From: Glandiceps talaboti
Taxonomy: Eukaryota; Hemichordata; Enteropneusta; Spengelidae
NCBI RefSeq assembly: GCF_964340395.1
Contig: NC_135570.1
Coordinates: 3,564,998-3,617,497 of the forward strand
Reading direction: 5' to 3'
Length of the DNA: 52,500 nt
Translations under genes and position numbers: made by a program
Shown here: positions 1-12,600 of the stretch, in pieces
Layout of the letters: each line of letters begins with the position of its first letter
How positions within the stretch are numbered: the first letter of the stretch is position 1
Notes under the pieces: model-generated
What the model was told of the DNA's origin: nothing
What the model saw: only the letters and a program-made list of their open reading frames with translations
The model's database searches: none

Positions 1-780
1 GATTTCCTTAGATCATTTGTGTTACATTTTAAAGAGTACCCCCAACGGCGAGAGTGGATATTTTGACTTCCACGTTTACAAGGGGACACCTACCACTAGG
101 CCAACTGGCAAGACATTATTTACATCAATTTTGCTTATTGTCTTGCAGACATATATAGAACTGAGTGAATAATCAATGTTTCAACATATTCACTTTAAAA
201 TAGTTGTAGGATCTCTTAGGAACTTAAGTGTTACTCAATTACATGTAATAAAGAAAGAAAGTGCTGCCTACAAGAAGTTAAGCCGGGTTTAGTTTTAAAT
301 TTGTTGTCGTAATCACCTCTCAATATCTCTAATATCGGATTCGACGAATCAAAATGTTGTAGTCGACCTCAACCCTATTATTCTAATTCCATACTAAGGT
401 ATAGCGATCGTACTTCAGTTTCAGAATAGTGGCGGAATGTTGGTATATTATCGTGGCTGATTTTGTTCATAAATACATATGCCGCTTTGAGGTGACGTTG
501 TTTGTCAGTATGTACAACAAAACTGTTATCTTCAATATCAGTCGTAATGCGATATTTGTATTAAACTATAGATATACGGAACTGTCCTCATTCCAATCAA
601 TACTGCTAAAACATATCGTTATACCAACCATTGATATATATGGCGTAGATAACTCGATCGTCATACTTGCATGGTACAAACACTCTAAATTTAAGGGTAG
701 AATTGGGGGCAGTCCCGTCGTGTTATCCTAATTTATATCTGCGGAAATAAATTCTGAAAAAAAATTACATTAGCGAACCT
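1..780. other. intergenic, no gene seen
   Basis: AT-rich sequence. A 100-codon open frame at 429-731 has no recognisable domain and no splice context, so I do not call it. Confidence 0.5.
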
Positions 781-781
781 T

Positions 782-925
782 CGTCTATTCCATAACATTC
801 AGATATAATCAGGTGTTGTGTCGTGCCTTGAATTCTTTGATAAAGAATTGTTATCAGAAACGTCGGATTACATTTATTTATTCGGACTGTCTTGCTCATT
901 CGTTATGCATTTCTTTTTTCTACAT
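782..925 (+). mobile_element. 3' tail of a second Penelope-like copy
   Basis: The stretch from TTCCATAACATTCAGATATA through TTTATTTATTCGGACT to ATGCATTTCTTTTTTCTACATAC matches, in the same order, the 3' tail of the element at 27188-28475 read on its minus strand. Both copies pass directly into a TACA microsatellite. No coding part remains here. Confidence 0.7.
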
Positions 926-1042
926 ACATACACACATACATACATACATACATACATACATACATACATACATACATACATACACACACACACATACATA
1001 CATACATACATACATACATACATACATACATACATACATACG
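924..1042. repeat. CATA microsatellite after a Penelope tail
   Basis: TACA units with a short CA stretch at about 982-992. It begins exactly where the Penelope-like 3' tail ends. Confidence 0.95.
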
Positions 1043-1073
1043 TAACCGTTTTACTGGTGAATGGCTTATCGGT

Positions 1074-1170
1074 TACACCTGTACATAGAAAGATGAATGT
1101 CAAGTAGTTGTGCGTGTGCGTCGTGATCTGCAAACGATCAATCCAACTCATTAGAATACAATTTGATAAA
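1074..1170 (+). repeat. second, partial copy of the 18261-18475 foldback family
   Basis: ATGAATGTCAAGTAGTTGTG, GTGCGTCGTGATCTGCAAACGA and CCAACTCATTAGAATACAAT parallel the left arm at 18285-18365 in order and spacing. The right arm is not evident. Confidence 0.55.
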
Positions 1171-1557
1171 CGATATATCATCTCTAATGATAAATCACAC
1201 AACATCTGATTGTCACCTATTGTTGTTGCATTTGGTAACTTGGCATGGTGTAGGATATATTTGTTATCTTATCATATCATGGCATCTTATTAATAGTTAA
1301 CTCATTGTCTACTGATAGACGGAAGGGACACTAGACCCTAATTAACCCTATATATTCCAACTATTTCTGACAAGTATGTTAACTTGTGTACCCTTAAAAC
1401 CGCTTTGGTGTTTGATCAAATGTGTATGCGATTTGACTGACAGAGACAGACACACGCAGGAAACAGAGAGAGGGGAACTCATTTTGAATTTATTGACAAG
1501 ATGAGACAGGAAATTAACGAGAAACTGCGCACTATAATATTGTATGCACGCGCGCAC

Positions 1558-1653
1558 CGACAGACAGATATACAGACAGACAGACAGACATACATACATA
1601 CATACATACATACATACATACATACATACATACATACATACATACATACATAC

Positions 1654-1730
<77 letters not shown>

Positions 1731-1732
1731 TA
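1558..1732. repeat. CAGA-CATA-CAGA compound microsatellite
   Basis: CAGA units, then CATA units (1588-1655), then CAGA units again. Confidence 0.95.
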
Positions 1733-1739
1733 ATCAAAG

Positions 1740-2650
1740 CATAATTAAAGCGTCAACACACTGAATCTGTACATGTGTGATGGAATTACGAGTTAGTAAT
1801 CCCCACAAAGTGTGATAAACCTCGGTAGCACGAACTACTACAATATAAACAAATGGTATATATCTCCTCGTGGACTGTGAGAATAGAGGACTAAACTGTT
1901 GGAAGTAACTGATAGGATTTATTTTATCGGAAATACGTTACGCAAGTATTAACTGTCGATTTCAAGTTTGCAAAACATTGTTAGATTTTAGTAGATCGCA
2001 ATTTTATCCCATGTATTGTTTTGCTAGTCGTTTTAAACGACAATCATGAATCATGAAATCTTCGCGATATTTTGAATAAATGTCTTACGCCTGCATTCCC
2101 GTCATGTTCTATTCTTCCTGTATAAGGAACAATGCACGCAACTTAAACAGAAATGTTCATATCTGACAAAGGAGATTTTATTCACAGACGTCATATTGGA
2201 AAACTTCTAGTACAGTGTAGATATATCTTTGTAAAAGGTGTCATTATTTAAGACAAAATCAGTTCTGTGTAAAGTCAACTATTTCCGAACACAACGTGGT
2301 TTATCTGTTGCCGGGTTTGTTAAAAATGTTGCTGTACAGGATAATGGGCGTGAGTGATGGGGTATATCGATTGACCGAGTCACGACTAGGGCTATGGTAT
2401 CTTCATCTGACCCGGATGTCGAGACAAAGTGATATTGTAGTCTGATACTGAACAGGTGGATTGTTATTCTTAGCCAATTAATTGTCATGATACTAGATCA
2501 GGTTGCAAAGATGATAACATATGAGTATTTGAAAATACCAAATGGACGACTTTGATATCTGCGTCACCACGTACCCCGCCTCCTCCAAAAAAAGTTTCAT
2601 TTTCTGTAGACCTTCAACGTTTTTTCTAAACAGTAAGATTATCTAATATT
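1740..2650. other. intergenic, no gene seen
   Basis: AT-rich and without coding signal, repeats or RNA genes that I can recognise. It lies beyond the probable 3' end of the VWDE-like gene. Confidence 0.5.
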
Positions 2651-2676
2651 CCGCATAATATTGGTGTATAGTAACA

Positions 2677-2682
2677 TTTATT
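2677..2682 (-). terminator. candidate poly(A) signal for the VWDE-like gene
   Basis: AATAAA on the minus strand, about 0.9 kb past the stop at 3577. It is the first canonical hexamer I noticed downstream of the stop. The implied 3' UTR would be unspliced and AT-rich. Support is positional only. Confidence 0.35.
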
Positions 2683-3576
2683 GCATATATCAAATCTTAC
2701 AACCCTATTTACAAATTTACAATATACAAAAAATGTACAGAGAATAAATACAAATCACATTTCTGGTCACAAACAATAGTTCTTAGGAAGAGTGAGCTTT
2801 TTGTTCCAGGGGAAAACATGCGATGTGTTTGTGTCAGATTGACAGACTGGGTATTTATGAGTATTCATCGGATAAATATGAATTTAAGTGAGGACAAAAT
2901 AATATACAGATCAATCAGAAAAAGTTGTTTCAACTGAAGTCTGAAGGCGGTTCTCTAACTATTTTCTCAATAGATCAGGCAGCGAGTTCATCATAAGAAT
3001 AGACTGTCACAATTTTTTTCCAAACAAACATCACTACTGACGGATCTTTGCACACCACGTCAAAAGTTTGATGCCAAGCAAGTATATAAGACACGCGGGT
3101 AATTATTATTTGAGATTAGCGATCACAAGTCTGATTCCCTGTTTGCTGTATGTTCATCCAACTGTACAACTTCTGTCATTGGTGACACAGCACGATTTTT
3201 CTATGTAAAACAGAGCAAAGATGTTGACAATTGTGAGAACTCAAAAATATATCAAAGTCATGCAAAAACTAGTTCCTATAAATACTTGAAACTTTTCAAG
3301 GTCATTTAGTAAATTAGCAGCTATGGTAGACGACGTCATAGGTCAGGTGATATACGATATTCGCGTTCTCAGTAGTGTTCACCCCAAAAGTTGTGTTGCA
3401 ACATCCACATCCACGGAGAACGCCATTTTACACTAATAAAGTTTGACGGCTTAACAAAAATGTGAGACTATTGATCAATTAGTAGAGTGTGAAAATTCTA
3501 ATAATATAGTATATACATTATTAATGTAGTATACAATCATAGAATTATTATATTAATATAAAATCAACACTCACCT

Positions 3577-4335
3577 TCATTTTTTCCTTCTGAATGCTGA
3601 TTAAAATGACTACAATAACTGTAAATGGTAAAAATTATGAAAAGGAATTTTATTCATGCCAGTCAATCTAAAACGTAAAACTAGGATTAGAAATACATTG
3701 AAAGTTTGGTAGCTAAGGGTTGTGATGTATGGAATTACTACTGTGTCATAACATCTTTGAAAATGTAATTTACTGACAGCCAAATCAGCTTGAAATCACT
3801 AAATATATCCTTTAGAGAATATACTATTACATCATAAATTACAATGTGATCTCTGTCCTACCAGGTTCAAATTTCTTAAGTTGAATCGAATGTTGCATAG
3901 TAATGACTCAAATCTAGCCCGAGAACTTTAGTTATTCGGGTAAAAATAGTACATATCATGGTGAGGCTCTAACATGCAACTTGCACTTTAAAAGACAGCC
4001 ATGCCTCCAGATCACAACGAACTGAACGCGTGTCGTAATTTCGAGCAAGTTTGGATTACAAATTGAAATTATATTTCCAAATAGCTGGCGTAGACTTTGA
4101 CTTACCTATGAGACCAACAGCTGCACTTATGCCAAGGATGACTCCAATTATCAACCATACCTGCAAAGAGTACAAGTTGTACATTTATAATTATATTGTT
4201 TGCAAATTGGATATCTTGAAAGTTGTGTAGTATATAACTATAGCATTTAGAAATTTTAAAATATCAAAGATTTACTGAAATTATATTATGTAAATAGGTG
4301 ACACATACTTACCTTAAAGTCTGTCTGACTTGTAT
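3577..4335 (-). CDS. VWDE-like exons 19-21: transmembrane helix and basic tail
   Basis: A 23-nt micro-exon (4335-4313) is followed by a 55-nt exon (4160-4106) encoding [18 protein letters not shown], a clear 18-residue hydrophobic helix. The last coding exon (3596-3577) gives AFRRKK and TGA, a basic stop-transfer tail. All phases agree (1, 0, 1). The three small exons rest on splice sites and phase, so they are less certain than the domain exons. A further GTGAGT just after the stop (3571-3576) could splice a 3' UTR intron. Confidence 0.68.
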
Positions 4336-7300
4336 CTGAAACCAAAACAAGAAACACGCTTAATCGATTCATATATTTCATATCGTCTGAAAGAGTTGTA
4401 TGTCAATTGTATTCTTGTGTTTGTTATTATATTTTTAGAATGTGTATGCTGTTGATCATTGTATTGAATGAATTGTGGGTATGCTTCATTCGTGAGATGA
4501 ACTGGTAATAATTAGTGTGTAATTTTTCATCAAACTTGTCAGAATAGACAGGGACGTATTACTTAAAAACAAAACGTGAAAATGAGAAAGTGACTGTCAA
4601 CGTATATATCACATACCTGTCCATTCGAATTCGTGATTTGATGGTATACACACCAACGAAGGTTTAGTGGGGTGTTCATCATCCTCAGCAAAACATGTCC
4701 CATTAATAAAGCAAGAATTTGGCTAAATGAAAGAGGAAACATATGAAACGACATTTGGATGCATTTCTTAAATAGTCTGATACTGTAGTTTGGTCGGGGC
4801 GGGGGGGCTAGACTCTGAAAGTGGTATTATACAAAATGGAAATGATAGATTGTTTTTGTTGAAGACTTTGGGATTTCAATACTCTATGATAACTTCGATT
4901 CGTAAAGCTGAGCGTTACATTAGAATGTGAAGCACTGTGTAGTAGGTATGTAATAGTCACCACCATGGTAATTGAATATTAATTTGTAAGGTAGTATGAG
5001 ACACCACAACATATTTCGTTTTCTATGAGACACGATACATAATAGGGTGTCGAGTAAGAAGGTCACAAAGAAGACTTTGGATCACATAAACTATATAAAC
5101 TAATCTGCCCCTAAATACAATGTTATTGTTAGTATTTAAATGTTATGGTTTTACGACAAAATCCAATATGGTCCCCACTGAATGCAGTGCTACTTGGAAA
5201 GTTGGAAAAGGTGACGACTAATGGTCACTTACCTTTTTATGGCATGAACCACCTACACTGCAATTCACGCACACCGAATCATAGATGGTAAATAAGAGAT
5301 CATCGCTGAATTTGACACCATCATTGCTGACCGATATATGTGAATATGCTATCGGAAGTTTTGGTTGTGAATCAATATCATTACTGTTCACGTTAATGTT
5401 ATGTTTAGGAAGCAAGCAAGCCACTTCTGTAAAACTTAATAATTCGGCGTCAACTGTTACACCTGTACTGCTTGGATTATCCTGCAAATATACAACCAGA
5501 ATTTCTAGTGACATTTAGTATGATTATTTATAAAGATGACAGCGCTATAGTGTCGTTTATATTCACTTCAAGGCCCAAATGGACTTCCATACATTACACT
5601 TTATTATACCACATGACAGCCAATGTGGATTATATACACTGGTCGTTTCATGTCACGACAACCCGTTTCTACGTCACTTGAATTGTTCTGTGGTGCTCAA
5701 AACGTTCAAAAACCGCCATTATATTTTTTCCTTTCCATAAATTATGCTTGAGGAGGTATGTTTATATTTTTCTCTTATATTTTTCTTCGTTCAGCCGTAA
5801 AATACTCGGACCTAAAAGGTTTTGTCACTAGACACATGTCGCAACTCGTAGTGACAAGACCCTTTAGGTCACTCGTATTTTACTTGGCTGAATGAAGAGA
5901 AATGTTTGGGAATAATATCTAATTATACCACATGCAAACCAAGTTGCACGCGTTCAAACAAAAATATGGGATTTCTACCTAGTTCTACATCGTGACAACG
6001 TGCGCGTCACTGATTCTTTGGTGCTTGAAATATGAGTCAAAATCACCAATGTATATTTCCCATGATTTTTCATGTTTATGATGGTATAATATTGCTCCTC
6101 AATATATCTCATCAGTTTGCCAGAAAATACTTGTGGCCTAATGTTCTATCGCGTTCTCGTCCTCGACTCGTAGTGACAAGGCAGCTTCGGGAGCTCGTCT
6201 TGTCCTTGACTGAATCTACACAATCACAGGAAATCTGCACCATTCCTATACAACCATACGTCTGGCCCATACTTCCAGATGTATCGTACCGGCAAATACA
6301 CACTTGACTAGGCTATTGTAAATTATTGGAACTTTGTACAGGTCTTTGACCTCTATCAACAGTAAGAGGTGGTGGTGGTGGTGGTGGTGGTGGTGGTGGT
6401 GAACAATATATATTGGCTCATAATGTCTAAGGGTTATGAATAATTATCACACCACTGACCTTAGCTTGCCTTACTTGACACGTAAGGTTTTCTGAATCTA
6501 GGAACTTATCACCAATCACAAAGCAGGTCTCACAGGGTTTCATTCTGACGTCACACAGTCCATCATGCTTCAAGTGACTCACTGACGGTGGTTCTCCTTC
6601 TACGATGGAACAATCACTACTAATATAACCAGCTTGACAGATACACTCATTATCTACACATTCGCCTCGAAAACTACACTCGTTTGGACACACCACAGAC
6701 ACAATATCAGATGGTGGCACCAAGTTACCATCATCGTCCTCCTCATATAAGGACAGATTCCTCGTTGCTATATCAACACACAATGATTCGACACCACCAA
6801 GGGCAGACATGGCGTAGTTTTTGTCATCGGTTACCTACAAATATGAAATATTGATAAGTAAGACACATACTCGGAACAGACAGTAGTGGAATCACGTCCG
6901 TAATAAACTAACAAGGAATGGATGAAGTCGATGAAGGAAAAAAGGACATCGGCAGAGAGAATGGTAACGATGACGACCGAAAACAAAGGTCCAAGAAAGA
7001 CAATATTTGCCCAAGTGATCCAACGACCTTGCATATTTTTGACATGATCGCACGACCATGCATATTTTTGACATCAATTTACGTGTGCATATAATGGATC
7101 ACACACAATTCAGTGAGTTTAAAGAAAATGATTGATAACTCCGAATCTAACCCTAGCCCTAACCTGATACACAACTAGCAATTCTGAAATGGTATATTTC
7201 AAATACTAATGGTTAGCTTTCAGAAATACTGCGCATGACGGGTGCATGTATTGATATACATATAGGGGAGGGGGTAGGATACAGCAGGTGGTATCCCCCT

Positions 7301-8456
7301 TCAGCAACAGAAAAGTTTGACAAATTAGTGTTGTTCAGCCCAGGAGTCATATCACGGCACCAGAATTACAAATACTCTTTGATGCTTTCTCAAAAATGAT
7401 CTCCCACCAACACTGCACCAGTTCAGTTTAATATGGTCACCTCCTTAAACAATGAAATGTTTCTCGATCCTATAATAATTCTACAGATCTAGAAGTCAAT
7501 ACTAGTCTTCTACAACATTCATCCAAATATATCGAGTTGTTAACATCTGTACTTGTCACGCATGTTACTGGTAGTTATTCGAGATTAGATGTTTAACTAT
7601 AATACGGCATGTCTCAACTTGTAAGTTAATTACTCACCTGTATGTCCACCATACATTCTTCTATGTATGGATCAAGGTCAATGTCAGTAAGGTTAAGACA
7701 TGCTGAAGTGAACGATGCACCTTGAAGCAAACTCTCACATAGTTCCCTGGTGGTATTTTCAGTCAAACCACTAGGTGTAGGCCAATCAGGAATATACGGT
7801 TCAAAATCTGGGTCGTAGTCGTGGTCGAAATCCTCATCATCTTCGTAGTCATCTAGGATCCTCCTTTCCGAGTCACGTTTAGAACGATATTTCGATAAGG
7901 TCTCGTGCTGTGTTGTGTCTTTGTCAACGCACGACTCGCCACCATTGTTAGGGGAGTTCGGGGCAAACATCCGGGTTACGTCAGTGCCCACTCTTGTTTG
8001 TTCGATATTTGTTGTCGAGCCACAGCAAATCAAAACATTATCGGAAGATGAATCTGGACAAGTGCACGTTTGACTATAATCCTCGGCTACTTTTTCCAAG
8101 TCAGCGTAGTTGGTGAACAAGTTCTTGCCATCTTCTACTCTGATGACACATTCGAAATATAAAATATTGAAATATCATTGTAAAGCATGTCATGGAAGAA
8201 ACAAACTTTGCCAGAATAACACATACATCAATATCAATAGTTTATGGAAATAACAATCTTACCTCCATGAATTCCCAAAGTTATTAGCACTGTTTGTTAT
8301 AGTCCCATCCCGCATAGTAAAATCGTCGTCTTGGTTATTATTAGCAGTACCACATAATCCGTTAGTCTTATCATAATAGTCACTCGGTATTGTGACATAA
8401 ACATCCATTATAGAACTGATCGACACTTCCAACAAAACACCAGAAAATGTATATAT

Positions 8457-8548
<92 letters not shown>

Positions 8549-8574
8549 CAGAGAGAGAGAGAGAGAGACAGAGA

Positions 8575-8661
<87 letters not shown>

Positions 8662-9551
8662 GGGTAAGTCACCGACAGAACTATAAGGTGCCCTTGGTAA
8701 ATTTGTAATTGGGTTTGTTATATTCTTCTTTCACATCATCCCACGAATACAGCATATGACAGAATTAAATACTTACGCGATATAATTTCCCATTATTTAA
8801 TTTGCGTATGGTTGTTCCAGCAGACAGCTCTCCGTTTGGTACAAAAATCTTTGCAGAATTCCTATTGAACCTATCAATTATGATGACGTCATTATTTTCC
8901 CGTATAGCAACCATATAGGTACATGATACACTACCATCATTACACGGGTATAAAAAGGTTTGAATCTGTTATTAAAATAAAGAATGCAAAGCCCAACTAG
9001 TTATACAGAACATACAATTTCGGCTCTTGGCACAATCACATTTTTAATGGTATCAACCTGGTGTTTCAAGAATTTTCAAGAATTTTCTCAAAGCGCAATC
9101 ATATAATAACAGTTTCATAATAGAAACTTGTTTTCCCAATTGTTTGCATAAGATCAGAATCTTACCACTGATTCTAGAGTGACTGTCGTAGTCTAGGAAA
9201 TCAAATAAAATATTAATGAAATATAATATATATATAAGGATGTTATAAGTCGATAAAGTCGTTACTCGGAGTTTCAAGTTTACTCAGCGATCAGCGATAC
9301 AATGGGGATTGTCAAGGTCGATACATATACGCGTAAGTGTTTGTATATATTGCGTAACAAGATGGCCAGACTAAAGTCTTCCTTGAGGAGGTTTATTACT
9401 TCTATAGTTGGCAAGGAAATATTAACTTTCAAGACGACATGAAACTCCGAGTAACGCCTTATAACATCCTTATTCTAGTATATAATGCTCTGCTACTAAT
9501 ATTGCATCTAGCACTGTTCTCTCCAGTGAGACACTTACAGCAATATATATA

Positions 9552-9635
<84 letters not shown>

Positions 9636-12600
9636 TTTCTGTTATCAGTGTATTCTGTCTATCGGTATACGGTTACTATTATTATAGATGTAAAGTTTAG
9701 GGGCTCGACACAGAAACATTTTACATGTAGAAAGAAAATATATAGATGACATTAAGAGTTTATACGGGGTGAGAGGTTATCTTACAAACAGTTGATGTAT
9801 AATACGTATAGTCATGTATATTCTGGCAAGGATATTCGTTATTATTTCACTAATACTTCTGTTTGAGTTGAAACTATTCTACTATTTTACAACAAAATAT
9901 AAATTAGATAGTTACCTCTAGAGTCTTTGTTTCTGTTTCGGCTCTTACGAAGACAAAATAACCACTTCCGTAGTAGTTGAAGTATTTTCTGAATTGAAAA
10001 TACAGGTGAATATTAACCTGTTCATAACTACTATATATGTTGTTATTAGTCTGTAATACTCTTCTGATTGATACAGACTATCGTTGATACCGACATTACA
10101 GTAACGTACAGTACAATTATACGAGTCATTGCATAAATGCGGAACTAGAAATCCTCTTGGAGAATTTCTAGAGTATCCAAAACCAATGTTTGCGTTCAAC
10201 ATACATTATTCTCGCTTTAACTTGGCACTTAAAAGTCAAAGATGTTTACTAGGATCACACAGGCTTATTCACGTAGGCCTAGGTCATATAAAGACTTATG
10301 AATAGTGATAGCAACTTCCTATTTTGCCTTTCCTATATGGCCCATTATATTTTACTAATGTATCTTAAAAGTGTCAGTATTTGTAGAAATCACGGTACTT
10401 ACCTATCAAATGATGTATAGTGGGGATCACCTGTAGCTTTACAAAGTTTGTGAGGAAAACTTATTGCTGTAACCTGAAATTATAAAAACGATGAAAGAGT
10501 AGTTCATAATTGATAGAGTATTCGTCCAAACTGGCCGTATTACGTACTCAATGTACTCCATTACTATCTATATCTGGAGAGTATTCGGTATATCTCTTAT
10601 CTATGCAATATCCACCCATCCATCTATTATCTATCAATTCTGATCGACAACGTTACATGTTTGTAGAAACCTCAATGATACTTTGTAAAGGATTTTTCAG
10701 ACTCACTGAAATTGGATCCACTTTATACCCTTCCCATATCTTCAAGTAGTCACTGTTGATAACTGACGAGGTAGACGGGGATCCTAGTAGCAGATAAGAC
10801 GTGCTTGTACCGTCATCGACAAAGTCTCGTCGGGCATAGACAGAAAACTCTGTCTCGGCCGTGTTTGTTGTCTTGTTCCAATCACTTGGTAAAAGTTCAA
10901 GACCACAGTTTGTGATACTTAGTTCATCATAAGGAGATTCTTTGTATGAAACTGAAAACAATAGTGATTTAAATAGAAACTATTAACCGTATATAGATTT
11001 AAAATATGTTTGACAACGTTTGTTGATAAATTTGTCACAAACCCTAGATCCACCACTTACTCGTTCGCTCGCTCGTCCGCCCACCCACTCTACTACCCAC
11101 CCAACCACTAAACATCTACGTAACAAATTGTTTTGTGACATTCAACAAAGATTCGATGTGTCTTGGTTCACATTTGTCTGACCATACCATACGTATATAG
11201 TGTTACAGTACGAGATCCGAGATCACTCAATTGTTTACGCACCTGTTGTAGCTAACACAAGTAACAACTTGCAGTGGCCTGGCGTTGGCTGAAATGTCTC
11301 ATCTTCACATAATATCGGTATAGTTGACCATAACTTCACTTCCTCTTGTGTTGAGGACTCCAGTAGTAAAGGAATTTCTGTTTTATCAACCTGAAGAGAT
11401 GAACACAATGAGAATGCAATATACGCTAGAAAAATAGCTAGTCTGTGAATGAACAATAAAACACACATTTGTCAACAGTGCACCGTACTTATAGCTGTGC
11501 TCAAATAATACTGTCGTACTAGTTGTCGCTCTGTGTAAAGGCAAGCAAGAATACTGCGGCCACTGACTGATTGTGAGATTGGGAAGTCGTGGACGTTTGC
11601 CGCCAGTTCGACTTCACCTACTTCCCTTTGTCTTGTGTTCGCTTTACATTTGTATCATTTGTTTGACAGTAGTTTATAGAGATTACAGGTTTTTAACAAT
11701 GTCAGCGATTCCAGAGTTGTCATTGATAAAATCCCGTCTCTTCATCTGAACATGTTAGGGTCGACCCTAAGTATAGAAACGGTCAAGTAATCTTGTCAGA
11801 GAAGAAAGTAACTAAAACACGTTACCTTGATCCCTGCAAAGTAATCATTACTAAAATACCAGTGACTCTTGTATACATCTTCATAAAATGATCGGACTCT
11901 GCAGCCAACCTGTCAATTAAACGTTGATAGTTTATTACTACTCTCACCTGTTTTCACTTATTTGAATGAGATTACATGTAAGATAGTTGGGGGAAACAGT
12001 AGGCAAAAACATGGTTCTTTCATTGTATAGGTTTCAAACCCAATCGTAATCCGTTTGGGAATTGAAATTTGAAGTGAAAAACTGACCTGTCAGAGTCTAT
12101 AATCTTATTGTATTTGCCCTGAACTTTGAAGTATATGTTATATAATCTATATTAAACTTCAGTGAAATATTAGACGACATACTAAACTTGTGCTCAGACC
12201 ACCATGATCTGGGATTCCTGAAAACGGTAAATAAAAAAACTATAGTACATATTTCACATACCGATACTCCTAAACGCCCTTCCTCGTATGAGAGTCTGTC
12301 TCCTGTGAGTATAACCGAAACGTCTACTGTCCATGGTAATATAGTTGATGTGATATTTATGTGAGGTTTGTGGTCGAATAGCCATTCGATCTCAAAGAAC
12401 GCAAACTCATCAATCTTTTTGAAGTTTACCGTACAACTGAAGTGGAATGTTCCGTCCCCGTTTATTATTGGCCCTCGTAGGGTTGGTGGACCGTCCATAA
12501 GTGGATACATTTCTACAATAACATTAGGGGAAATAAATGAAATGTATATACATGTAAGATCACGTAGTTTGCGTCTATTAGAAATTTGTAAACTCTGTAT

